In this document: piece after piece, positions 26,779-36,130 of the stretch
Position numbering within the stretch: the first letter of the stretch is position 1
How the letters are laid out: every line of letters begins with the position of its first letter
Assembly: GCF_022662105.1 (NCBI RefSeq)
Contig: NZ_JAKMCP010000002.1
Location: 558,001-622,000 of the forward strand
Source: Aestuariivivens sediminis
GTDB taxonomy: Bacteria; Bacteroidota; Bacteroidia; Flavobacteriales; Flavobacteriaceae
Direction: 5' to 3'
DNA length: 64,000 nt
The notes under the pieces: model-generated
What the model was told of the DNA's origin: nothing
Database searches by the model: none
Seen by the model: the letters and a program-made list of their open reading frames with translations, nothing else
Made by a program: the position numbers and the translations under genes

Positions 26779-29700
26779 CTAAATGGAATTACTTTTTTCC
26801 TTCAAATTAGCTATGTATTCGGTCGCAGTAACACGCTTTATCTTCTTAAAATTACTATTGAAAATACCATAGTTGGTAATTCCCACGGCATTCATGGCCT
26901 CTTGCACACGGTCACATCCGTTATCGAACATGTCAATGGCATATTTCATTTTTATTCTTGTAATGATGCTTTTACCTGTTTCACCAACCAGTGTTTTTAA
27001 TTTACGGTGTAAATGCATCCGGCTAAGGCCAACATCTGATGCGAGATCATTTACCGTAAAATTAGGATTGTTAATATTTCTCTCGATGACCTGATTTATA
27101 TTTTTGATGAGCTTTTGATCATAGGATGTATAATGCGATTTGATGTCCACATTAATGTTATGGTCCATCAGATAGGTTTTAAATTTGTTTCTTGTCTCCA
27201 ATATATTATCTACCTTTCTACGTAAAACTTCAGAATTAAAAGGTTTGGTTATAAAATCCCATGCCCCCGCCGCAAGACCTTTTTTTTGAAATTCAATATC
27301 TGTTTTTGCGGTTAGAAAAATCACCGGGATATGCGATGTTTCCTTATTGGACTTTAGTTTTTGACACATATCGATGCCATCCATCAATGGCATCATGATG
27401 TCAGTGATAACCATGTCCGGAAGATTTTCCTGTGCCAGAAACAAACCTTGTTCTCCATTATTTGCTTCCAAAATGGCATAATCATTTTGAAGACTGATCT
27501 TGAGATAATTTCTAAGATCATGATCATCTTCCACAATGAGTATGGTCTCTCCTTTTTCTATGGCTTCATCATCAAACACACCATCTTGTTGATGTTCAGT
27601 TTGAATAAGGTCTTCAACGTTTTGGTCTGCTTCCTTTTCAAAATAATAACGACTTGATATGGGTAATCTAATCTTAAACTTTGTCCCATTCAACTCACTA
27701 TCTTCAACAGTTATACTTCCTCCGTGAGCCTGAATAAGACTTTTTGCAAGATGCAACCCTATTCCGGAGGATGCTCTATCCTTACCGTGATAAAAGCGTT
27801 CAAAGATATGCTCCTTTTGCTCATCAGGAACGCCTGGTCCGCTATCGCTTACCGTTATGATGGCATACTGAAGCCCTTTTACTTCTTCAACTTTCAAAGA
27901 GATATCTATAACACCTCCGGTAGGGGTATATTTAAAAGCATTCGACAAAATGTTATAAAACCCCTTTTCTAGTACACTGCGATCAAAATAGCCCTCACAT
28001 TTATCAAGATTTAACCGCAGATCTATTTCCTCTCGCAGTACTTGCCATTGAAATGCCTTAGTATAATCTCTTATGGCCTGGCGCAGGTCCTTTTTGGTAA
28101 CCCTTACAAGGTTTTCCCCTTCAGATATTTTTCCAAAGTCCAGTAATTGATTCACCAGAAATTTCATGCGTTGGATATTACGCGATACAATTTCCTCACA
28201 CATCATTTTTTGTTCCCGACTTAAGGATTGATTCATTAAATCGTTAAATGGTGCAAGTATCAATGAGAGCGGTGTTTTGAATTCATGACCGACATCAACG
28301 AAAAACCGCAGTTGTTTCTCTCTAAGTTCTTTATCCTGTTGAATCTTTATTTTATCCAACTCAATCTGGTGATCTAACCGCTGTTTGTGAAACCAAAAGT
28401 AAATGAAGCCTGAAATAATCAGGCTAATCAGGATGGCATAAATCACATAGGCAAAATTAGATTTCCAGGGGGATGGAATAATAGAGATAGGGAGTTCTAT
28501 ACCATTTTTCGTCCACTGACCTTCATGATCCTCTAACTGTAACTGAAACATATAATTTCCAGGATCAAGATTTGAATACGATACAATAGGGTTATTTGAA
28601 GTGTAGACCCACCTATCATCATAACCGTTCAGGCGATATCTGAAATTATTTCTAGAATTGTTCGTGAAATTGGTCCCACTAAACTCAAAAGACACATCAT
28701 TTTGTAAATGATTCAAGGTTAAGCGGTTTGTTGAATTGATATTTTCGTTCAAAATTACAGATCCGAATAATTCGGCTCCCGGTTTTACAATTTCATTGTT
28801 TATCTTGATGTTCGACAACAACAATTCAGGATTATAGGGGTTTAGAGAAATCTTAAGGGGATCAAAATAATTTATGCCATTGGTTGTACCAAAAAACAAA
28901 TAATCTCCATAGAATCCGGAGGATTCCGTCATGCTACTCGACAACAGACCATCATCATAAGTGTAGGTTTTTACCTTGCTTTGCATTGGATTATAATGGA
29001 TGAGACCATGTGTATTAGAAAGCCACAGATTATGATTGGAATCTTCGGCAATACCCATGATCTTCTTATCAATGACCCCCCCCACGTTAATTTGTTCAAA
29101 CCATTCTGAGTTAATCGTTTTTCGAAAGAGCCCTACATCCGTGCCCGCCCAAATCGTATTATCTTTGGCCTCGTAAAAACACCATACGGATGTGTTTAAA
29201 ATTGGATCGCCATTTAAATCAATGAGGCTTTCAACGTTTGCGTGGGTAAACTGTCCATTGGTTCCCATCTTGAGCACAATTAATCCCTTTGAAATTGTTC
29301 CCACTAATAATTGATTGGAATGGGTATCGAACAACATCCTAAATATGTAACTCTGATTTAAACTTTGGAGCGAGGGAAAGTCTTCCCAAATCCACTTAAC
29401 CTCATTATTTTCCTTTATAAGGATTCCATCGATAGTCCCGATTAAAAGACGTCCATAGGGGTCTTTTTCAATACATCTGATATTCGTGAGACCAGTCTGG
29501 TTTTTTAAAACTGGCACAAGAGTTTCATCATCTTGCAAAACATCAAGACCCATGTTCGAACAAACATAAACTGTATTGTCAATTTTAGCTATATGATTAA
29601 CATAACTCATTCTGGGCCCCTTCAATAACTTTAAATTATTTGTTTTAAGGTCATATTTAAAGAGCCCCTCGTTGTTAATTCCCAGAATAAGATGGTCATC

Positions 29701-30744
29701 ATTGACCAAAATAGACCTGACATTGGGTCCATTATAGTTGTCCAAATTAATGGCATAAAAGCCGGTATGATGAAGATTGGTAAAACAAAGCCCATGCCGG
29801 TTCCCCACCCATAGATTATTGAATCGGTCATAATATAACTTCAGGATCGTGTTGCTGAGCAATCCTCTGGGGTTGGTTCTGGAACTCGTAAATTGATTGA
29901 CAAAATTTAAGGAACTGTCCAACTGAAGGAGTCCATTGTTTCGAGTCCCAATCCAGATATTCCCCACTTGATCTTTAGTCATGGAACTTATGGATAATTC
30001 AGGCATTTCGGAGGTTAAAAGTTTCTTTAAACCATCCATTTTATCTATGATAAAAAGCCCATCGTATCCACCCACGAGTATCGATGATCCTGTATATACC
30101 AAACTCGTGAAAGTGCGTTTTTCCGGATTGGGTAGTTTTAACAGTTTATCATCCTTCAAAAGAAAGATGCCATAATTTCCTGCAAAATAGATATCCCCAT
30201 CGGGTAACTGGAGGACATCCCTGAAATGATAATTTTGAAACCCGGTAATAAATTCAAATTCAGGTTCACTACTCTCATTCAATCTCAGAATTCCCTTAGA
30301 GGATACGGCATACAATACACCATCATCGGTAAGAAGGAAATCAAAAATAATACCTGCATTTTTGGGAGATTTTACCCTAAAGAATTGGTCTTTTAAGAGT
30401 GAATAGTAGGAGATAAGACCTGCTTCTGTTCCTATCCATAATTTTTTATGATTGTCCTCGAAAAGCGAACTGATTCGATTATCTGGAAGACTTGCCGGGT
30501 TAGAAGTCTGTCTGCGAAAAGTAACCAGATTTTTTCCGTCAAAACGGTTAAGGCCATCATAAGTGCCTATCCAAACAAAACCATAACTATCGCGGACAAT
30601 AGAGTTGACATCATTTTGGGATAAACCATCCTCAATCGTTAAATTCTTAAAATAGAGTTCCTGAGCGCATATGGGGTGTATAATTCCTATTAGGAAAACA
30701 TATAGACATGCTAACAGTTTTTCTGGTTTGAAATAACCCATCAT
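26779..30744 (-). CDS. PUL hybrid two-component system regulator (HTCS)
   Basis: 1321 aa. After a signal peptide (IIHPICAQ) come two seven-bladed propellers built of reg_prop repeats (GLSQNDVNSIVRDSYGFVWIGTYDGLNRFDG, NHKKLWIGTEAGL, NIWIGTRNNGLLQLD). A Y_Y_Y Ig-like domain (NFRYRLNGYDDRWV...YSNLDPGNYMFQLQ) follows, with a transmembrane segment around residues 760-785. Then come HisKA with phospho-His820 (GHEFKTPLSLIL), HATPase (NAFKYTPTGG, DSGPGVPDEQ, SSGIGLHLAKS), a receiver with phospho-Asp1115 (ITDIMMPLMDG) and an AraC DNA-binding domain (LASDVGLSRMHLHRKLK). Such proteins bind an oligosaccharide in the periplasm and activate PUL genes. It lies between the two SusCD operons and is the likely reader of the TGTTACA repeats. 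Confidence 0.95.
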   Translation of the reverse strand: MMGYFKPEKLLACLYVFLIGIIHPICAQELYFKNLTIEDGLSQNDVNSIVRDSYGFVWIGTYDGLNRFDGKNLVTFRRQTSNPASLPDNRISSLFEDNHKKLWIGTEAGLISYYSLLKDQFFRVKSPKNAGIIFDFLLTDDGVLYAVSSKGILRLNESSEPEFEFITGFQNYHFRDVLQLPDGDIYFAGNYGIFLLKDDKLLKLPNPEKRTFTSLVYTGSSILVGGYDGLFIIDKMDGLKKLLTSEMPELSISSMTKDQVGNIWIGTRNNGLLQLDSSLNFVNQFTSSRTNPRGLLSNTILKLYYDRFNNLWVGNRHGLCFTNLHHTGFYAINLDNYNGPNVRSILVNDDHLILGINNEGLFKYDLKTNNLKLLKGPRMSYVNHIAKIDNTVYVCSNMGLDVLQDDETLVPVLKNQTGLTNIRCIEKDPYGRLLIGTIDGILIKENNEVKWIWEDFPSLQSLNQSYIFRMLFDTHSNQLLVGTISKGLIVLKMGTNGQFTHANVESLIDLNGDPILNTSVWCFYEAKDNTIWAGTDVGLFRKTINSEWFEQINVGGVIDKKIMGIAEDSNHNLWLSNTHGLIHYNPMQSKVKTYTYDDGLLSSSMTESSGFYGDYLFFGTTNGINYFDPLKISLNPYNPELLLSNIKINNEIVKPGAELFGSVILNENINSTNRLTLNHLQNDVSFEFSGTNFTNNSRNNFRYRLNGYDDRWVYTSNNPIVSYSNLDPGNYMFQLQLEDHEGQWTKNGIELPISIIPSPWKSNFAYVIYAILISLIISGFIYFWFHKQRLDHQIELDKIKIQQDKELREKQLRFFVDVGHEFKTPLSLILAPFNDLMNQSLSREQKMMCEEIVSRNIQRMKFLVNQLLDFGKISEGENLVRVTKKDLRQAIRDYTKAFQWQVLREEIDLRLNLDKCEGYFDRSVLEKGFYNILSNAFKYTPTGGVIDISLKVEEVKGLQYAIITVSDSGPGVPDEQKEHIFERFYHGKDRASSGIGLHLAKSLIQAHGGSITVEDSELNGTKFKIRLPISSRYYFEKEADQNVEDLIQTEHQQDGVFDDEAIEKGETILIVEDDHDLRNYLKISLQNDYAILEANNGEQGLFLAQENLPDMVITDIMMPLMDGIDMCQKLKSNKETSHIPVIFLTAKTDIEFQKKGLAAGAWDFITKPFNSEVLRRKVDNILETRNKFKTYLMDHNINVDIKSHYTSYDQKLIKNINQVIERNINNPNFTVNDLASDVGLSRMHLHRKLKTLVGETGKSIITRIKMKYAIDMFDNGCDRVQEAMNAVGITNYGIFNSNFKKIKRVTATEYIANLKEKSNSI

Positions 30745-31070
30745 AAATCCGATTTTAAATTCTATTGAAAAGATAATTATTTTTGATGGAAAATGACTTC
30801 TAATTTACAAGTAAGTCTACTTCCAAATCATAAAACACGTTCCTATTTCGATTTACCCTTTTCCTTTGATAACCGTATCATAGTTTCCGTCTTCAATAAC
30901 TTGAGTATAGTTTTTTGAAGTATCCATTTTGAAATAGGTATTGCTTTCTCACTACTCATACTTCCATGAACACGGGATACTGGTACAATCCCTAATCAGC
31001 TATACCAAGTCAAGCAAATATATAGCTCATTAAGAATGTAAAAGAATAAATTAACAGTAAAAATTAACGA

Positions 31071-31098
31071 TGTTACAAATGTGACGCAAGCTGTTACA
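31071..31098 (+). promoter_or_regulatory. Putative HTCS operator, site 2 (TGTTACA-N14-TGTTACA)
   Basis: Exact TGTTACA copies at 31071-31077 and 31092-31098, with the same 21-bp period as site 1. The left half continues identically as TGTTACAAATGTG. It is 220 bp upstream of susC 2. At 31129, 30 nt past the repeat, TACCTATC occupies the position of the -7 box seen at the other sites, with a poor consensus match. Confidence 0.65.
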
Positions 31099-31280
31099 AA
31101 TCAATTCATCAGAATCAAGAACTCTTATTACCTATCAACTGAGAATTTATCAGAAAATTTTTGCTAAAGAATATAGATATAAACCTTAATTTTTATCGAA
31201 TTGACATTATCCCCCTTCATTTTGACTAATTCACCCCTATTATTGGTCTGAATGACTACTTTACAAAACAAGGAAATTAT

Positions 31281-31288
31281 TACTTTTG
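31281..31288 (+). promoter_or_regulatory. Candidate -7 box (TACTTTTG) for susC 2
   Basis: Exact match to TAnnTTTG, ending 30 bp before the susC 2 start. It is about 180 bp from operator site 2, so it may be a second basal promoter rather than the activated one. Confidence 0.4.
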
Positions 31289-31318
31289 AAAACGATAAAC
31301 TAACTAAATAAATAACAG

Positions 31319-34318
31319 ATGAAACAACTAAACGCTTTACTGAAGCAAACGGCATTTTCAGGTATTATGCTATTTGCGGTGTTCGCTATGTATGGGCAGA
31401 ACACGATTCAGGGAACAGTAACAACTGCCGCCGATGGAGAACCCATTCCGGGAGTAAATGTGATTATCAAGGGGACCACCCAGGGAACGGCAACCGATTT
31501 TGATGGTAATTTTACCATTAGTGCCTCCCCCGATGATGTCTTGGTGATTAGCTCTTTGGGCTATAAAACCCAGGAGTTGACAGTAGGTAATCAAACAATC
31601 ATGACCATAGTCCTGGAAGAAGATGCCGCCGCACTCGATGAGGTGGTGGTCGTGGGTTATGGTACAGCCAGGCGTAGTGATTTAACAGGTGCTTTGACTT
31701 CGGTATCCTCCAGTGATTTTAACAAGCAACCTTTAAGTACTGGAAGCCAGGCTCTGCAAGGTAGAGCTGCCGGAGTGCAAGTTACCCAAACATCCGGTGC
31801 TCCGGGGGGGAACTTTAAAATAAGGATCCGAGGAGCTAACTCCATAACAGGCAGCAATGAACCCCTATACGTCATTGATGGCCAATTTGCCAGTATTAAT
31901 ACCATTAACGTCAACGATATCCAATCTATGGAAGTTCTGAAGGATGCCTCCTCGACAGCTATTTATGGGACGAGGGGTGCCAATGGGGTGATTTTGATTA
32001 CTACCAAGACCGGGCGCTCGGGCAAACCCAAATTTGATGTGAATTTATTTACCGGAATATCCAATATAACTCAAAAATTGGATTTGATGAATGCGGCCGA
32101 TTTTGCCGAGGGGGTCAACTTTTCTGATGGCATGGAGGTGTTTACTGCCCAGGAAATAGCCGATCTCAGAGCCAATGGCGGAGAGGATTGGCAGGAACGT
32201 CTGTTTCAAACAGCTTACTTTAATAATGTGCAGATCTCGGCAAGCGGGGGTAGTGATGCCGTGGATTACTATATTTCGGGTTTATATTATGACGCCAGTG
32301 GTACCGTGGTGGACCATCAAAAGATCAGACGAATGAATCTGAGATCGAATTTCAACGCCAAATTATCAGAAAAAATAAAAGTCGGTCTTAATTTTAATGT
32401 AGGACAAGAAAAAAACACAGGAATCAGGGCTGATTTAGGGGTGGGATTGTCATTCGACCCAACTACACCAGCATTTGATGAGAATGGCGATTATAATTAT
32501 AACTCAATCAAAAATTTAGCGACATCACAAACCAATCCTTTGGTGGCCGCCGAAAATAATATAAGGTATAACATAGGAGATCGTATAAGCCTCAATGGGA
32601 ATTTCAATTGGGACATTCTGGATAATCTGGTGTTCAATACCTCCGGGGGTCTTATTAAAGTGGAAAACCACAACAATGCCTATGCCCCATTAATCTCCAG
32701 TGCTAATGGTAGAGCTGATGTCGATAATATTTACAGAACAAATCTCTACAACACCAATCGCCTAACCTATACCCCTAATATTGGAGAAGACCACAGTTTA
32801 AAGATAGATGCCATACACGAATTGGTAATTGACAAGTCCAACAGCACTTTCATTACGGCCACCGACTTTTTCACAGATCTGGTGACCTATAAGGATTTGA
32901 GCGCGGCCAATGTACAAAGGGTTGATAACAGTGAGAGCCAAAGGGAATTGGAATCCTTTCTGGGACGGGTCAATTATGTGTTTTTGGATAAGTATTTATT
33001 GACGGCTTCTTTTAGGGCAGATGGTTCAAGTGTATTCCAAAAGGACAAATGGGGGTATTTCCCATCGGGATCAATTGCCTGGAAGGCATCAGAAGAGGAT
33101 TTTCTAAAAAATAGTGAAACCGTTAACAACTTAAAATTGAGGTTGAGTTATGGTGAGGTCGGTAATCAAGGGATCAATGTTTTTGGAACACGGTCTCGTG
33201 CCGTGCTTGGATTAGGGGTGAATTATCCTTTTGATGGCAATGATGTCACGGGTGTTGCACCATCCAACCGGATTTCGAACCCGGATTTAACCTGGGAAAA
33301 AACCAAACAAATTAATGTAGGTTTGGATTTGGGATTATTCAACTCGATTATTGATCTGTCATTTGACTATTACCAGAAAAATACAACCGATTTGTTACTG
33401 GACACACAATTACCGCCTTTTGTTGGACCAACGGCCAAATTTGTAAATGCCGGAGAAGTTGAAAACAAAGGGTTTGAAATCACTTTGGATACCAGAATTC
33501 TACAAAATGACAGCTGGAATATCACATCAACTTTAAGTGTCACAAGCAATAAAAATAAAGTGTTATCGCTTAATGATGATGTCCAGTTCCTGGTAGTGGG
33601 TGATGTGATCCGGCAAAATACCTTTCCTGTAAATCCAACCCGGGTTGAGGTTGGTTTACCCATAAGTTCATTCAGAGGCTATGTTTTTGAAGGCGTTTAC
33701 CAGTTGGGTGAAGAAACTGAAGCCGCGCAATTCAATAAAGCACCGGGGGATGCAAAATACAGAGATGTCAATGGTGATGGTCAAATTACAACCGACGACA
33801 TTGTCACTGTGGGCGATGGAAACCCCGATTTCATTTGGGGCTGGAATTGGGACATCAGTTATAAGAACTGGAATTTGAACTTCCTGTTAACGGGATCTCA
33901 GGGCAATGACATCTATAATTTGCAACGTGGCAGACTCATGGCCCTTGGTGCCCAGCAGTTCCATGCCGTACATGGGGATTACAGGAACCGATGGACCTCA
34001 ACCAACCCCAGTAATATTCCATCGGGAAGAGATGGCACTGAAATTCTGTCCTCCCAATTTATTGAAGATGGCTCATTTATGACATTGAAAAATATTGCAC
34101 TAAGTTATAATGTAGACTCTAATTTCCTCGACAAGTTAGGGCTTGATGGCGTAAGACTGTATGCAAGTGCAGAGAATTTATTCATTATTACAGACTATAC
34201 CGGGTTTGACCCTGAGGCCACGTCATCGGTAAGTAATGAGGATGCCGATATCGGAATAGATTATAACACCTACCCGATTAACCGTTCCTTTACCTTTGGT
34301 GTCAATGTTAAATTTTAA
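31319..34318 (+). CDS. SusC-like TonB-dependent transporter, PUL operon 2
   Basis: 999 aa. Starts MKQLNALLKQTAFSGIMLFAVFAMYGQ (signal peptide), then a carboxypeptidase-regulatory-like domain (IQGTVTTAADGEPIPGVNVIIKGTTQGTATDFDG). The TonB-box region is ALDEVVVVGYGTARRSDLTGALTS. The plug has IQSMEVLKDASSTAIYGTRGANGVILITTKTG, and the barrel ends ...SFTFGVNVKF. It has the same architecture as the operon-1 SusC but clearly diverged sequence, so it probably imports a different oligosaccharide size or sulfation state. It forms a pair with the SusD gene 17 bp downstream and is divergent from the HTCS gene. Confidence 0.95.
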   Translation: MKQLNALLKQTAFSGIMLFAVFAMYGQNTIQGTVTTAADGEPIPGVNVIIKGTTQGTATDFDGNFTISASPDDVLVISSLGYKTQELTVGNQTIMTIVLEEDAAALDEVVVVGYGTARRSDLTGALTSVSSSDFNKQPLSTGSQALQGRAAGVQVTQTSGAPGGNFKIRIRGANSITGSNEPLYVIDGQFASINTINVNDIQSMEVLKDASSTAIYGTRGANGVILITTKTGRSGKPKFDVNLFTGISNITQKLDLMNAADFAEGVNFSDGMEVFTAQEIADLRANGGEDWQERLFQTAYFNNVQISASGGSDAVDYYISGLYYDASGTVVDHQKIRRMNLRSNFNAKLSEKIKVGLNFNVGQEKNTGIRADLGVGLSFDPTTPAFDENGDYNYNSIKNLATSQTNPLVAAENNIRYNIGDRISLNGNFNWDILDNLVFNTSGGLIKVENHNNAYAPLISSANGRADVDNIYRTNLYNTNRLTYTPNIGEDHSLKIDAIHELVIDKSNSTFITATDFFTDLVTYKDLSAANVQRVDNSESQRELESFLGRVNYVFLDKYLLTASFRADGSSVFQKDKWGYFPSGSIAWKASEEDFLKNSETVNNLKLRLSYGEVGNQGINVFGTRSRAVLGLGVNYPFDGNDVTGVAPSNRISNPDLTWEKTKQINVGLDLGLFNSIIDLSFDYYQKNTTDLLLDTQLPPFVGPTAKFVNAGEVENKGFEITLDTRILQNDSWNITSTLSVTSNKNKVLSLNDDVQFLVVGDVIRQNTFPVNPTRVEVGLPISSFRGYVFEGVYQLGEETEAAQFNKAPGDAKYRDVNGDGQITTDDIVTVGDGNPDFIWGWNWDISYKNWNLNFLLTGSQGNDIYNLQRGRLMALGAQQFHAVHGDYRNRWTSTNPSNIPSGRDGTEILSSQFIEDGSFMTLKNIALSYNVDSNFLDKLGLDGVRLYASAENLFIITDYTGFDPEATSSVSNEDADIGIDYNTYPINRSFTFGVNVKF

Positions 34319-34335
34319 TTTTAAAAAATAATACT

Positions 34336-35853
34336 ATGAATCGCATATATAATATATTGTTTTTGTTTGGGATGGTGATGCTTGTTAATGTATCCTGCCT
34401 AGACTTAGAAGAGGATACGAGTAGTTTGCTTCAGGTGGGGCAAATTGCCAGCGAAGCGGATATTGAAGCCAACATTTCACCCATTTATGTTTCAGTACGC
34501 AGAACCAACAACGATCCGCATTTTTTAAGAACCGCGACCTACGGAGCCGACGATATCACAACCTGGATTGCCGGAAATAAGGCCCCGCTTAGGGTATTTG
34601 ACAGATTTGACTATGGCAGCGGTGAGAACTCCGACATCAATTGGTTACCTGTAGCATGGGATAACTATTGGAAAACCATCTATTATTGTAATACGCTTAT
34701 AGAAGGATTGAAAACCTCCAGTGCCCCTGAAGCCCTTGTAAAATTGGCCGATGCTGAAGCTAGAGTCTTTAGAGCACATGCCTATCTTAATCTTGTAAAA
34801 ATATATGGTAATGTGCCATTGATTTTGGATGGTTATTTGCCAACCGGTGAAGAACAGCGTGCAACCGTATTGGCAAACTACCAGCAAATTGAAAGCGACT
34901 TGCTTATTGCCGAAGTGTCCTTACCTGCTCCGGGATCGGAAAGCACAGGACGGGCCTCTGCAGGTTTTGCAAAGACGGTACTGGCAGATCTCTATTTAAC
35001 ATGGGCCGGATGGCCGGTTAAGGATAATTCAAAATATGCATTGGCCGCTTCAAAGGCTAAGGAAGTTATTGACTTTAACTATTATACCCTTCTTCCTATT
35101 GAAGAGTTATGGACCTTTGAGGGCGCTTTGAGTACCGAAACCATATTCTCTGTGAGATATCCCGCCGATGAAAGCAGATGGGGTTCACAGGGTACTGCAT
35201 TTACATTTCACCAGGGTCGTGGGTTTTCAGACTGCTTCCCGGAGTTGCGCTTTTTCAATGATTTTCCTGAAGGTCCGAGAAAAGATTACACTTTCCTGTT
35301 GGATATTCCCAATAGAAATGCCCCCGGGGGTGTGATTACGCCCAGAAATCCACCGACCATCCCGTGGGAAGACTCCGATAGAGGGCACCCCATGTATAGG
35401 AAATATGTTTTTGCTGAGGACTTGACTATTTTTAGTAGACCAGTAAATTTCAGACCTTATGATTTGTATCGGTATGCCGAAGTCCTATTGATTTATGCTG
35501 AGGCGCAAGCCAGGGTTGGTGAAAATGCCAGCTCCATAGAAGCGCTTAATCAAGTGAAAAGAAGAGCTGCCGGATTACCCTATTTAACACCCAACGGTAC
35601 GGTTGATGTTGCCACGGCAACACCGAACGAAATTATCGATGAGAAGGGATGGGAACTGGCTGCAGAGAACAAACGATGGTTCGATTTGGTGCGCTCAGAG
35701 CGTGTGGCCGAAATGGCCGCCAAAAGAGATCCGTCGGAACCCGTAACTTTGGTAAGAATGCCCACAGCGGCACAGTATATTGCACCTATTCCCTTTGAGT
35801 CCATTACTCTGAGTAAATTAGTACAAAACCCGGAAGGATTTAAAATACAATAA
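34336..35853 (+). CDS. SusD/RagB-like glycan-binding lipoprotein, PUL operon 2
   Basis: 505 aa. Lipoprotein signal (MVMLVNVSCLDLEEDTSSLLQ) followed by SusD family blocks: WDNYWKTIYYCNTLIEGL, AEARVFRAHAYLNLVKIYGNVPLILDGYLP, LYRYAEVLLIYAEAQARVG, EIIDEKGWELAAENKRWFDLVRSERV and the terminal YIAPIPFESITLSKLVQNPEGFK. It would work with the SusC upstream to capture glycan at the cell surface. It is followed after about 90 bp by the strongest hairpin terminator in the window, so most transcription of operon 2 should end here. Confidence 0.94.
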   Translation: MNRIYNILFLFGMVMLVNVSCLDLEEDTSSLLQVGQIASEADIEANISPIYVSVRRTNNDPHFLRTATYGADDITTWIAGNKAPLRVFDRFDYGSGENSDINWLPVAWDNYWKTIYYCNTLIEGLKTSSAPEALVKLADAEARVFRAHAYLNLVKIYGNVPLILDGYLPTGEEQRATVLANYQQIESDLLIAEVSLPAPGSESTGRASAGFAKTVLADLYLTWAGWPVKDNSKYALAASKAKEVIDFNYYTLLPIEELWTFEGALSTETIFSVRYPADESRWGSQGTAFTFHQGRGFSDCFPELRFFNDFPEGPRKDYTFLLDIPNRNAPGGVITPRNPPTIPWEDSDRGHPMYRKYVFAEDLTIFSRPVNFRPYDLYRYAEVLLIYAEAQARVGENASSIEALNQVKRRAAGLPYLTPNGTVDVATATPNEIIDEKGWELAAENKRWFDLVRSERVAEMAAKRDPSEPVTLVRMPTAAQYIAPIPFESITLSKLVQNPEGFKIQ

Positions 35854-35946
35854 CTGTATGTGATGGAGAAAAACAGATATTTAAAAGTATTGCGCTAAAG
35901 GTGCTTATAAAAAGTTTGAGTTAGTTTAATCATGTATTAGTTTGGT

Positions 35947-35994
35947 GTTTGTCAATTAGATGCTCATTTTGCATCTGGTTGACAAACTTTTTTA
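35947..35994 (+). terminator. Strong rho-independent terminator after susD 2
   Basis: A 17-bp stem (35947-35963 with 35971-35987, including two T-G pairs) closes a 7-nt loop and is followed by TTTTTT. It separates susCD 2 from the sulfatase gene at 36131 and parallels the hairpin after susD 1. Confidence 0.85.
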
Positions 35995-36130
35995 ACAGGG
36001 CCTTTGTTTAAGAGCAGCTATATACAACCAGATCAGGCAAAGCGTATACCTGTTAAGGATTGCTACACAATAATAATCTATTAAAAGATTCACGCTTCGG
36101 AGTTTATTAGAAAATTAAATACGAAAAATC

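Larger units (their letters stand above)
30745..31318. other. Divergent control region between HTCS and susC 2
   Basis: 574 bp with no gene. It contains operator site 2 (31071-31098), a TAnnTTTG box in front of susC 2 (31281-31288) and, on the minus strand, TATATTTG (31022 to 31015), a possible -7 for the HTCS gene with a long leader of about 265 nt. A short reverse-strand frame at 31164-31355 overlaps the susC start and has no protein-like features. Confidence 0.5.

Noticed and set aside
31164-31355. 63-aa reverse frame between the HTCS and susC 2 genes
   Set aside because: It covers the promoter and start of susC 2, is rich in Val/Ser/Lys without a recognisable pattern, and is better explained as control sequence.
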